DNA from: CAXMST01 sp038206985
GTDB lineage: Bacteria > Actinomycetota > Thermoleophilia > Solirubrobacterales > 70-9
Direction of reading: 5' to 3'
Assembly: GCA_038206985.1 (NCBI GenBank)
Contig: JBBRAH010000011.1
Location: 11,717-75,716, forward strand
Length of the DNA: 64,000 bases
Program-made: the position numbers and the translations under genes
Notes under the pieces: generated by a model
Seen by the model: only the letters and a program-made list of their open reading frames with translations
The model's database searches: none
What the model was told of the DNA's origin: nothing
Shown: positions 53,553-61,523 of the stretch, piece by piece
Position numbering within the stretch: position 1 is the stretch's first letter
How the letters are laid out: every line of letters starts with the position of its first letter

Positions 53553-54763
53553 TGCAGCGCACCACTCCCAGGGCCGCCCTCGCGGCGGCGCTCGCCCTTG
53601 TCCTCGCTGCGCTGGCCCTCGCCGCCTGTGGTGACGAGGGGGAGAACACGACCGCGGCGTCGTCATCCGCTACCACCACGACGGAGGCCGACACCACGTC
53701 CGAGGGTGGCGCCGGCGACACGCCGCAGCCGAACGGCTTCGACGCGCAGAAGGTTTTCGCCGAGGCTTCTCCGAGCGTGGTCACCGTGCGTTCGGTCTTC
53801 GGCAGCGGTAACGGCTTCAGCGGCGGTCAGGGTTCGGGCTTCGTGATCGACACCGACGGCGAGGTCGTTACCAACGCCCACGTGGTCACCGACGCCCAGG
53901 CCAGCGGCGGCGGCGCGTCGGGCGGCGACGACGTCTCCCAGGCCGACGAGGTGTTCGTCGAGTTCGCGGATCGCAACCAGGTGCCGGCCAAGATCGTCGG
54001 CGTCGATCTGAACGCAGACGTCGCCCTCCTGGAGCTCGACTCCGACGGGCTCAAGCTCGACGCTCTGGAGCTGGGCGATTCCGACGCTGTCGAGGTCGGC
54101 GAGCCGGTGGCCGCCATCGGCAGCCCGTTCGGCCAGGACCAGTCGCTCTCGACCGGGATCGTCTCGGCGACCGACCGGGCCATCGATTCGCTCACCGATT
54201 TCAAGATCGACGGTGGCATCCAGACAGACGCCTCGATCAACCCCGGCAACTCCGGCGGCCCGTTGATCGACCCCAATGGGCAGGTCATCGGGATCAACCA
54301 GCAGATCAACACCACCTCGGGTGGCAACGAGGGCGTCGGCTACGCCGTGCCCTCCAACCTGGTCCAGCGCTCGATCGATGACCTGCGCGACGACGGCAAG
54401 GCCGAGTACCCGTTCATCGGTGTGCAGAGCATCCCGCTGTACCCGCAGCTCGCCGAGCAGCTCGACATCGACGCCCCGACCGGCTCGCTGATCGTCGAGA
54501 TCACTCCGGACAGCCCTGCCGCGGATGCGGGCCTCAAGGGCGCCGGCGACAACACAATCGACTTCCAGGGCCAGGAGGTGGAGACCGGCGGCGACACCAT
54601 CGTCTCCGTGGACGGCACCGAGCTCGTCGGCGAGAGCGACCTCTCCCGCCTGATCTCCCGCTTCCGCCCCGGCGACACGATCGAGCTGGGAATCATCCGC
54701 GACGGCAAGGAAACGGATGTCGACGTGACTCTCAAGGCCCGCCCTAGCGTGCTCGCGGGCTGA
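53552..54763 (+). CDS. htrA: HtrA/DegP-like serine protease lipoprotein with PDZ domain
   Basis: A 403-residue protein. Lipobox ALAAC near residue 26, then a Thr/Ser/Pro linker. The trypsin-like domain has VVTNAHVVT (His about 110), DVALLELD (Asp about 156) and the GNSGGPL serine (about 234). A PDZ domain occupies about 290-395. It degrades or refolds damaged extracytoplasmic proteins. It is translationally coupled to the sensor kinase, so the two-component system probably includes it among its targets. Confidence 0.95.
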   Translation: MQRTTPRAALAAALALVLAALALAACGDEGENTTAASSSATTTTEADTTSEGGAGDTPQPNGFDAQKVFAEASPSVVTVRSVFGSGNGFSGGQGSGFVIDTDGEVVTNAHVVTDAQASGGGASGGDDVSQADEVFVEFADRNQVPAKIVGVDLNADVALLELDSDGLKLDALELGDSDAVEVGEPVAAIGSPFGQDQSLSTGIVSATDRAIDSLTDFKIDGGIQTDASINPGNSGGPLIDPNGQVIGINQQINTTSGGNEGVGYAVPSNLVQRSIDDLRDDGKAEYPFIGVQSIPLYPQLAEQLDIDAPTGSLIVEITPDSPAADAGLKGAGDNTIDFQGQEVETGGDTIVSVDGTELVGESDLSRLISRFRPGDTIELGIIRDGKETDVDVTLKARPSVLAG

Positions 54764-54785
54764 GCCCGGCCGGGTCCGACCGCAT

Positions 54786-55751
54786 ATGCCAGTCAGCGAG
54801 GAGGGAGCCGGGCATCCGCTATTCGGCCTCGTCGCGGATCTGAGCGCCACCCTGCGCGAGGAGGTGCTGCCCGAGCTCGGGTGCCGCGAGGGCCGCGAGC
54901 ACACCCGCGACGGCTCCTCCGGCGATGTCACCTTCGCGATCGACGAGCAGGCCGAGAAGCGGATGGAGGAGTTCCTCGCCGAGCGGGCTCCCGAGATCGC
55001 CTTCTACTCCGAGGACCGGGGCATGGTGTTGCCCTCGGGGGGCGGCGAGGCGCCCCCCGAGTGGGTGCTGATCGTCGACCCGATCGACGGTACGCGACCC
55101 GCGATGGCGGGCCTCGAGTCCGCCTGCGTCTCGGTTGCGGCGGCCCGCTATCGCGACGGCGAGCCGACGATGGCCGACGTCGAGGTGGGCTGCGTGATCG
55201 AGATCAAGAGCGGCGAGCGCTTCATCGCGGTGCGCGGGGGAGGGGTTGTGCCCGATCCCAACCTCGGCACGACCGCGGACCCCGGCCGCATGCTTTGGAC
55301 CTACGGCTTCCGCGGTCGCCCGGTCGTGCAGACGGTGACGGTGCTCGAGGAGCTGCTCAACGACTCCTCGGTCGGCGGCGGCACCTTCGACCTCGGCTCC
55401 GCGACCTTCGACATGACCCGCGTGCTGACCGGCCAGATGGACGCCTACGTCGAGCCCGGGCCGCGAATGGTCGCCGAGGTCGAGGGGATGCGCGAGGAGT
55501 TCGAGCGGGTCGGCAACGGCGCCGTCCTCAACAACTCGCCCTACGACCTCGCCGCAGCGGCCCTGATCCTCGCCGAGGCAGGCGCGGTCGTCACCGACGC
55601 CAACGGCAGCCCCCTCGACGACCGCCTCCTCCTCGGCTCCGGAGTCGAATTCCAGATGTCCTGCGTGGCCTCGGCCAACGAGGACCTCCACAAAAAGATC
55701 ATCCGTGCGCTGGACAAGGGCATAGAGAAGCTGGCCAACAGCGGCCCCTAG
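54786..55751 (+). CDS. inositol monophosphatase-family phosphatase
   Basis: A 321-residue protein of the IMPase/FBPase/CysQ fold. Metal sites: Glu in FYSEDRGM and the DPIDGTRPAMAG signature (about 98-109), plus FDLGSATFDMTRVLTGQMDA and a late acidic residue region. The second conserved Asp that usually appears in a WD motif is not obvious. Substrates in the family include inositol phosphate, fructose bisphosphate and PAP. It begins 22 bases after htrA and is followed by two trehalose-type glycosyltransferases. ATG at 54786 used. Confidence 0.85.
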   Translation: MPVSEEGAGHPLFGLVADLSATLREEVLPELGCREGREHTRDGSSGDVTFAIDEQAEKRMEEFLAERAPEIAFYSEDRGMVLPSGGGEAPPEWVLIVDPIDGTRPAMAGLESACVSVAAARYRDGEPTMADVEVGCVIEIKSGERFIAVRGGGVVPDPNLGTTADPGRMLWTYGFRGRPVVQTVTVLEELLNDSSVGGGTFDLGSATFDMTRVLTGQMDAYVEPGPRMVAEVEGMREEFERVGNGAVLNNSPYDLAAAALILAEAGAVVTDANGSPLDDRLLLGSGVEFQMSCVASANEDLHKKIIRALDKGIEKLANSGP

Positions 55752-55865
55752 CCCCGGCCCGCGCGCCGCGGCCGAAGCAACCACCGCGCACCCCCCCAGG
55801 GCGAAGCCCGAGGAGGTGGCGCGCAGTATCTACCCGCGTCCGGTCGCCCCATGTGCCCTCCGCTG

Positions 55866-55871
55866 TAGGGT
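55866..55871 (+). promoter_or_regulatory. -10 box of treT (leaderless type)
   Basis: TAGGGT, 7 bases before the GTG at 55879. An AGGAGG string lies inside the coding sequence just after the start and is not a ribosome site for this gene. Confidence 0.6.
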
Positions 55872-55878
55872 GCCGCTC

Positions 55879-57117
55879 GTGCTTCAGGAGGTAAACCTCG
55901 GTGCCCGCTCCCTCAGCGACTACGCCCACATCGTGGGCCGGCCGCTTGTCGAGGAGATCACGCAGCTCTGCGAGAGCCTGCAGGGCAAGCGCGTCCTGCA
56001 TCTGAGCGCGACCGCTTTCGGCGGCGGCGTCTCGGAGATCCTCTACACGCTCGTGCCGCTGATGCGCGACGTCGGAATCGATGCGCACTGGCAGGTGATC
56101 CTCGGCCGCGAGGAGTTCTACAACGTCACCAAGCTGATGCACAACAGCCTTCAGGGCGATCCAACGGTGCTCACCGACCAGCAGAAGGAAACGTACGACC
56201 GCTACAACCACCTCAACGCGATGGGGATGGAGGGCGACTGGGACGTGGTGATCCTGCACGATCCACAGCCGGCCCTGATGCGCTCCTACGCCCCGGAGAA
56301 CGCGAAGAAGTGGGTCTGGCGCTGCCACATCGATCTTTCGACGCCGAACCCCGACACGCTCGAGCTGATCCTCCCGCACGTCCTCGAGATGGACGCCAGC
56401 TTCTGGCACCAGCCCGGCTACGTGCCGGAGGCGATGAAGGAGGCGCCCGAGGTGCGGATCGTGCCGCCGGCGATCGACCCCCTGGCGCCGAAGAACATGG
56501 CGTTCAGCTCCGAGGACTCCGCCTACGTCTGTCAGCAGTTCGGTATCGATCCGACCCGTCCGCTGATGCTCCAGGTCTCGCGCTTCGACCCCTGGAAGGA
56601 CCCGATGGGCGTGATCGACGCCTATCGCGCGGTCACCGAGAAGGTCCCCGAGGTGCAGCTCGCCCTCGTCGGCTCGATGGCGACCGACGATCCCGAGGGC
56701 TGGGAGTTCTTCAACACCACGGTCGAGTACGCCCAGAGCGATCCCGACATCAAGATCCTCAACAACCTCAACAATGTCGGTGCGATCGAAGTCAACGCCT
56801 TCCAGTCGCAGGCCGAGGTCTGCATCCAGAAGTCGATCCGGGAGGGCTTCGGCCTGACGGTCTCCGAGGCTCTGTGGAAGGCACGGCCCACGATCGGCGG
56901 CGATGTCGGTGGGATCCCGCTGCAGATCACCGACGGTGTCTCGGGTTATCTGGTCTCCTCTGCGGAGGAATGCGCGCAGCGCTCCCTGCAGATCCTCGAG
57001 GACCGCGAACTCGGCCAGCGCCTCGGGCGCGCCGGTAAGGAACAGACGCGCGAGCGCTTCCTGACTCCGAGGCTGCTGCGCGATTACGCCCAGCTCTTCA
57101 ACGATCTCGCAGACTGA
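55879..57117 (+). CDS. treT: trehalose synthase, TreT type (GT4)
   Basis: A 412-residue glycosyltransferase. VLHLSATAFGGGVSEILYTL gives the N-domain glycine loop; HDPQPALM, WRCHIDLSTPN, the nucleotide-sugar region LQVSRFDPWKDP and the EX7E region SIREGFGLTVSEALWK match TreT. TreT joins NDP-glucose and glucose to trehalose directly. The GTG start at 55879 is set by the -10 box; the frame upstream is intergenic. The next gene is a trehalose-6-phosphate synthase-like enzyme 28 bases downstream. Confidence 0.9.
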   Translation: MLQEVNLGARSLSDYAHIVGRPLVEEITQLCESLQGKRVLHLSATAFGGGVSEILYTLVPLMRDVGIDAHWQVILGREEFYNVTKLMHNSLQGDPTVLTDQQKETYDRYNHLNAMGMEGDWDVVILHDPQPALMRSYAPENAKKWVWRCHIDLSTPNPDTLELILPHVLEMDASFWHQPGYVPEAMKEAPEVRIVPPAIDPLAPKNMAFSSEDSAYVCQQFGIDPTRPLMLQVSRFDPWKDPMGVIDAYRAVTEKVPEVQLALVGSMATDDPEGWEFFNTTVEYAQSDPDIKILNNLNNVGAIEVNAFQSQAEVCIQKSIREGFGLTVSEALWKARPTIGGDVGGIPLQITDGVSGYLVSSAEECAQRSLQILEDRELGQRLGRAGKEQTRERFLTPRLLRDYAQLFNDLAD

Positions 57118-57145
57118 TTTCGAAATTCCTCACCCTGATGAGCAG

Positions 57146-58600
57146 ATGGCCGAGAACGAGCCCCTGATCATCGTCTCCAACCGTGGTCCCGCGCAGTTCG
57201 ACCGCGGGTCCGACGGCGAGCGCATCGTGCGTCGCGGCGGCGGCGGGCTGGTCACCGCGCTCAGTGGGCTGGCCTCGCACCGCAAGGTGCTCTGGGTCGC
57301 CTCGGCGATGAGCGACGAGGACGTCGCGATCAGCGAGGAGGTCGGTGGTCCGGTCGAGGTCGAGCTCGAGGGAATCGAATACGAGGTCGAGCTGGTCGTC
57401 TCCGACCCGGAGGCCTACGACCTCTTCTACAACGTGATCGCCAACCCGCAGCTGTGGTTCATCCAGCACTACCTCTGGGACCTCTCCAACGCGCCGGACA
57501 TCCGGGCCGAGGAGAAGGCAGCCTGGGAGCGCGGCTACACAGTGGTCAACGAGGACATTGCCAGGTGCGTGCTGAACCGGATCAAGGACATCGAGAGCCC
57601 TCTCGTGATGCTCCACGACTACCACCTGTACACGGCGCCGGGATTGATTCGCGACGCTCGCCCCGACGCCTTCCTGCATCACTTCGTCCACATTCCCTGG
57701 CCGCACGCCGACGCCTGGCGGGTGATCCCCGGGCGCTGGCGCGAGGCGATCTACCGGGGCCTGCTCGCCAACGACATCATCGGCTTCCACCTGCCCTCCT
57801 ACGTGCACAACTTCCTCGACTGTTGCCGCGAGCTGATGGGCTTCGAGGTGGACTACACCAACGATGTCGTGCGGCATGAGCGCGGCGAGACCTGGATCCG
57901 GGCCTATCCGCTGGGCGTCGATTCCGAGCGGCTGCGCAAGGTGGCCGGCTCCTCGGCGATCGCCAACTACGAGCGGGAGTTGCTGGGTCGCCGTCGCGAG
58001 CACCTGATCATCCGCGTCGATCGCGCCGATCTCTCGAAGAACATTCTGCGCGGCTTCACTGCCTTCGACCAGTTCCTCTCCGATCACCCCGAGTTCCACG
58101 AGCAGGTCACCTTCATCGCCCACCTGCAGCCTTCGCGCCAGGACGTGCCCGAGTACCAGGAATACCTGGAGCGGATCGAGGCCCTGGTCGCGGTGATCAA
58201 CCACCGGCACGGGACCACCGACTGGATGCCGATCGACCTGCGCATCTATGAGAACTTCCACGAGGCCGTCGCCCGCTACAAGCACTACGACCTGCTGATC
58301 GTCAACGCGCTCTTCGACGGGATGAACCTGGTCGCCAAGGAGGCGCCCTCGGTCAACACGCGCGACGGCGTGCTGATGCTGAGCGAGAACACGGGCTCCC
58401 ACCACGAGCTCAAGGAAGGCGCGATCAGCGTCAACCCCTTCGACATCGACGAGCAGGCCAGGGCGATCCACCGGGCGCTGACGATGTCCCGCGCCGAGCG
58501 CGCCGAGCGCTCCGGGAAGCTGCGCGAGATCATCGACCGCACCGATCCCGGCAGCTGGATCGACGAACAGCTGGCCGACATCGCGGCCAAGCGCGGCTGA
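57146..58600 (+). CDS. otsA: trehalose-6-phosphate synthase (GT20)
   Basis: A 484-residue enzyme. IIVSNRGPAQFD and GGGGLVTALSGL near the N-terminus, the LHDYHLYTAPGLIR and FHHFVHIPWP-type block (here HHFVHIPWP), IIGFHLPSYVHNFL, RVDRADLSKNILRGF and DGMNLVAKE all match OtsA. It makes trehalose-6-phosphate from UDP- or GDP-glucose and glucose-6-phosphate. No otsB phosphatase follows. Lies directly downstream of treT and is likely cotranscribed. ATG at 57146; a slightly different start would not alter the domain. Confidence 0.93.
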   Translation: MAENEPLIIVSNRGPAQFDRGSDGERIVRRGGGGLVTALSGLASHRKVLWVASAMSDEDVAISEEVGGPVEVELEGIEYEVELVVSDPEAYDLFYNVIANPQLWFIQHYLWDLSNAPDIRAEEKAAWERGYTVVNEDIARCVLNRIKDIESPLVMLHDYHLYTAPGLIRDARPDAFLHHFVHIPWPHADAWRVIPGRWREAIYRGLLANDIIGFHLPSYVHNFLDCCRELMGFEVDYTNDVVRHERGETWIRAYPLGVDSERLRKVAGSSAIANYERELLGRRREHLIIRVDRADLSKNILRGFTAFDQFLSDHPEFHEQVTFIAHLQPSRQDVPEYQEYLERIEALVAVINHRHGTTDWMPIDLRIYENFHEAVARYKHYDLLIVNALFDGMNLVAKEAPSVNTRDGVLMLSENTGSHHELKEGAISVNPFDIDEQARAIHRALTMSRAERAERSGKLREIIDRTDPGSWIDEQLADIAAKRG

Positions 58601-58604
58601 GCGT

Positions 58605-58623
58605 CCGTCCGGCGGCCGGTCGG
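58605..58623. terminator. hairpin between convergent otsA and Pro-rich gene
   Basis: CCGTCCGG (58605-58612) and CCGGTCGG (58616-58623) pair with one T-T mismatch over a 3-base loop. Confidence 0.45.
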
Positions 58624-59076
58624 TCAAGGTCCGAACTCCCGCGCCGCGGCGCTCGGCTGCGGCCCCGGGGGTGCCGCGGATGGCTGGACAGGCGACGGGG
58701 GAGCAGGGGGCGGGGCGGCCGGTGCCGGGGGCGGCACGGGTATCTGCGCCGGTGCGGGCGCGGGCTGCGGCGCGCTCGCCGGGGACTTCGCTTTCGGCTT
58801 CGGTCCGGGCTCCCGCCCCGGCTCCCTGCGATCGGGGCCGGGGGGTCGCCGCCGCTTTCCCGGATGCGGTCGGCGCTGCTTGGGCACAGGCCGCTCCGCG
58901 TGAGCGGGCGGCTCCACGGCAGTCGGCTGTGGTGACGACGCCACCGCAGGGAGGAGGCCGGGAGGGGGAGGGGCCGGATCCGGAGCGCGCAGCAGGGAGG
59001 GTGCGAGGGCCAGTAGGAGCAGGCCGCAGAGCACCGCTGCGAGCGGCCCACGGGCCGCTCGCCAGTTCACTCGCAT
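58624..59076 (-). CDS. Pro-rich single-helix protein, low complexity
   Basis: A 150-residue frame: basic N-terminus, one hydrophobic helix (about 9-27, GPLAAVLCGLLLLALAPSLL), then an extended Pro/Ala/Lys-rich segment to the end. No domain. Such segments can span the cell wall. The frame could be compositional accident in GC-rich DNA; the clean helix and basic start favour a real gene. ATG at 59076; a TTG at 59106 extends it. Confidence 0.5.
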   Translation of the reverse strand: MRVNWRAARGPLAAVLCGLLLLALAPSLLRAPDPAPPPPGLLPAVASSPQPTAVEPPAHAERPVPKQRRPHPGKRRRPPGPDRREPGREPGPKPKAKSPASAPQPAPAPAQIPVPPPAPAAPPPAPPSPVQPSAAPPGPQPSAAAREFGP

Positions 59077-59132
59077 GACGCTCGTTCGCGGCTCACGATC
59101 TCCCAACCCCGCGTCGATATGCGGCGCCCCGC

Positions 59133-59138
59133 TATGAT
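59133..59138 (+). promoter_or_regulatory. -10 box of rpsF operon
   Basis: TATGAT, 11 bases before the TTG at 59150, giving a leader of about 4-5 bases. Confidence 0.5.
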
Positions 59139-59149
59139 CCCGCGCCGCT

Positions 59150-59785
59150 TTGGCACTAACTGATTACGAACTGATCCTGATGCTCGATCCCCAGGCCGGG
59201 GACGCCGAGCGCAACGCTCTCGCCGATGAGGCGAAGAACAAGCTCGCCTCCGACGGGACGCTCAACCACGAGTCGAGTTGGGGCATGCGCAAGATGGCGT
59301 ACGAGATCGACAACCGCGGTGAGGCCGACTACCGCTACTTCCGCTTCAGCGGGGAGAAGCCGCTGCTCGATCAGCTCAATCACGCTCTGCGGATCACCGA
59401 CGGCGTGCTCCGCTTCCGGATCTTCAAGGTGGACCCCGAGTCCCCGATCATCGTCCCGCCCGACACCGAGGTGATCATGCGCCGGGACGAGGAAGACGAC
59501 CGCGGCCGTGGTCGCGGTGGGCGTGGGCGCGACGATCGTGGCCCTCGTCGCGACCGCGATAATGACTCTTCCGACGACTCCAGGTCCTCGGATGCCGCTC
59601 CCGTTGCCGCGGCTGCGGAGAGCCCGGCGGCCGAGGACGATGTCACACCGGCTCCCGCCGCTGAGACTGCACCCGAGGCCGCACCGGCTCCCGCGGCTGA
59701 GCCCGAGACCGCAGACTCACCGGCTGCTGAGCCCGATCCGGCTCCAGCCGCCGCCCCCGAGGGCGACGACGAAGCCCCCGCCTGA
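59150..59785 (+). CDS. rpsF: 30S ribosomal protein S6 with long acidic C-terminal extension
   Basis: A 211-residue protein. The S6 domain spans residues 1-100: DYELILMLDPQAGDAERNAL, then SSWGMRKMAYEIDNRGEADYR YFRF in order, ending with IFKVDPESP. The remaining 105 residues are an Arg/Gly/Asp block (DRGRGRGGRGRDDRGPRRDR) followed by an Ala/Pro/Glu tail. Usual S6 proteins have about 95-130 residues. TTG start at 59150 begins directly with the domain. First gene of the rpsF-ssb-rpsR-rplI block. Confidence 0.93.
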   Translation: MALTDYELILMLDPQAGDAERNALADEAKNKLASDGTLNHESSWGMRKMAYEIDNRGEADYRYFRFSGEKPLLDQLNHALRITDGVLRFRIFKVDPESPIIVPPDTEVIMRRDEEDDRGRGRGGRGRDDRGPRRDRDNDSSDDSRSSDAAPVAAAAESPAAEDDVTPAPAAETAPEAAPAPAAEPETADSPAAEPDPAPAAAPEGDDEAPA

Positions 59786-59883
59786 GCCCCTTCCGGCCTC
59801 CGGCCCGCTCGCATTCCCCGCTCGTTGCGGGAACATCATCCTGACTGCTCCCCGGGGGGGAGAGAACGCGCCGCGCCGCCTCT

Positions 59884-59889
59884 TACACT
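59884..59889 (+). promoter_or_regulatory. -10 box of ssb
   Basis: TACACT, about 36 bases before the GTG at 59926. The leader would carry AAGGAG (59913-59918), so ssb has a conventional leadered start. Confidence 0.4.
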
Positions 59890-59925
59890 CGAAGTCGAAC
59901 AAGCGAGATTGTAAGGAGACTTCAA

Positions 59926-60417
59926 GTGGCGAATATCAACAGGGTCACGATCACTGGGAACCTGACCCGGGATCCGGAGCTGCGCTCCCTTCCCAGCGGA
60001 ACTTCGGTCTGCGAACTGGGCGTGGCGGTGAACCATCGGCGCAAGAACGACGCAACCGGTGAGTGGGTCGAGGAGCCGAACTACTTCAACGTCACCGTGT
60101 TCGGTGCGCAGGGCGAGAACTGCGCCAACTACCTGAGCAAGGGCCGTCCGGTCGCCGTTGACGGTCGCCTGCGCTGGAGCTCATGGGAGGACCGCGAGAC
60201 CGGCGCCAAGCGCTCCAAGGTCGAGATCGTCGCCCAGGTCGTCCAGTTCCTCGGTTCCCGTGGTGACGACGGCGGCAACGGCGGCGGCTTCGCTGCCCAG
60301 AGGCAGGACAATACGGCTGACACCGACGACTTCTCGCGCGAGCCGGTCACCACCGGCGGCGGCGGTGGCGGTGGCGGCGGTGGCGGTGGCGACCGGGACG
60401 ACGACATCCCCTTCTAG
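59926..60417 (+). CDS. ssb: single-stranded DNA-binding protein
   Basis: A 163-residue SSB. The OB fold opens NRVTITGNLTRDPELRSLPS and includes VNHRRKNDATGEWVEEPNYF and KRSKVEIVAQVVQFLG. A glycine-rich linker with an uninterrupted Gly run leads to the acidic tip DDDIPF, which recruits partner proteins. GTG start with a strong AAGGAG. Position between rpsF and rpsR is the classic order. Confidence 0.96.
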   Translation: MANINRVTITGNLTRDPELRSLPSGTSVCELGVAVNHRRKNDATGEWVEEPNYFNVTVFGAQGENCANYLSKGRPVAVDGRLRWSSWEDRETGAKRSKVEIVAQVVQFLGSRGDDGGNGGGFAAQRQDNTADTDDFSREPVTTGGGGGGGGGGGGDRDDDIPF

Positions 60418-60576
60418 GACAGAAGCAACAACTGGATCTGTGCGCCCGGCAGCCTGCCGGCGTGAGCGGGGCGGCGCCGGCCGCCCCGCCTTGCTGCGCC
60501 AGAACCCGCCTACCCCTAACATGCCCGCTCCAATGCAGAGCTTCAAGAACACACACGCCCTCGGGACGGCCCGCTG

Positions 60577-60846
60577 ATGGCCGAGGCACCCCGCCGCGGC
60601 GGCAGCAGCAGTGGAGGCGGACGCCGCGCCTTCGACCGCAACCGGCCCCGCAAGTACACGAAGATCAACGTCGACGTGATCGACTACAAGGATCTCTCGA
60701 CGATCCGCCGCTTCATCAGCGACCGCGGCAAGATTCGTTCGCGTCGCGTCACCGGCCTCTCCCGCGTACACCAGCGCCAGCTCCAGGTCGCCGTCAAGCG
60801 CGCCCGCGAGATCGGCCTGCTGCCCTACACGGGCGAGCGCTACTAG
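60577..60846 (+). CDS. rpsR: 30S ribosomal protein S18
   Basis: An 89-residue protein: Gly/Ser/Arg-rich N-terminus, then KYTKINVDVIDYKDLSTIRR, SDRGKIRSRRVTGLSRVHQR and VKRAREIGLLPYTGERY, an exact S18 pattern. It binds S6 on the 30S platform, matching its place in the operon. 159 bases of untranslated sequence with no clear feature lie between ssb and this gene. Confidence 0.96.
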   Translation: MAEAPRRGGSSSGGGRRAFDRNRPRKYTKINVDVIDYKDLSTIRRFISDRGKIRSRRVTGLSRVHQRQLQVAVKRAREIGLLPYTGERY

Positions 60847-60866
60847 GACCGGGCAGGCTCGGCCCG

Positions 60867-61319
60867 ATGGCACAGGCGATTCTGCTCAAGGAGGTCGAGG
60901 GACTCGGCGGCGTCGGCGACGCGGTTGACGTCTCCGCCGGTTACCTGCGCAACTTCCTGGTTCCCCGCAAGCTTGCCCAGCCCGCCACCAAGGGCGCGCT
61001 CGAAGAGGCCCAGCGGCGCCGCGTAGCTTCCGAGAAGTCGGCCCGCGAGGCGCTCGAGCGAGCCGGCGAGACCGCGGCGCTGCTCTCCAAGACCGTGCTC
61101 ACGATCCATCACCGCGCGGGCGAGGACGGCAAGCTCTTCGGCTCGGTCACCTCGAAGGAGATCGCTGAGGCGATCTCCGACGCGCGCGGCCTGCGGATCG
61201 AGAAGAAGCGGATCCTGCTCGACGACCCGATCCGCGAGCTCGGCACCTACATGGTCGAAGTCGAGATCGCCGGCGGCGCCACCGCGTCCGTCAAGACGAT
61301 CGTCTCCGAACAGAAGTAG
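60867..61319 (+). CDS. rplI: 50S ribosomal protein L9
   Basis: A 150-residue protein. AQAILLKEVEGLGGVGDAVD and VSAGYLRNFLVPRKLAQPAT are the rRNA-binding N-terminal domain; a long helix (about 42-75) joins the C-terminal domain with GKLFGSVTSKEIAEAI. The ATG at 60867 begins the conserved sequence; the frame upstream overlaps rpsR and is not used. 20 bases after rpsR. Confidence 0.96.
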   Translation: MAQAILLKEVEGLGGVGDAVDVSAGYLRNFLVPRKLAQPATKGALEEAQRRRVASEKSAREALERAGETAALLSKTVLTIHHRAGEDGKLFGSVTSKEIAEAISDARGLRIEKKRILLDDPIRELGTYMVEVEIAGGATASVKTIVSEQK

Positions 61320-61523
61320 CGCGGCCACCCCGGACCGGCGCCGGCGCGAAACGTCGGCCGGACAGTTGCCGCAAATACCCACTTCACGGGTGGCGCCGCC
61401 GCGGCAGTTGTGATTACTTCGTTGACCACCCGGGGCGGGGAGATTTGCCGCCGTTGGGGACCTTCTAATGAGGGCAAGGCGCCGTCGGTCCGGCGGCGCG
61501 CGAACGAGCGAGGAAGAAACGAC

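Noticed and set aside
55884..55890. AGGAGG-like string as ribosome site for a later treT start
   Set aside because: It lies inside the frame 7 bases after a GTG that has a perfect leaderless -10 spacing; no family sequence argues for a later start.
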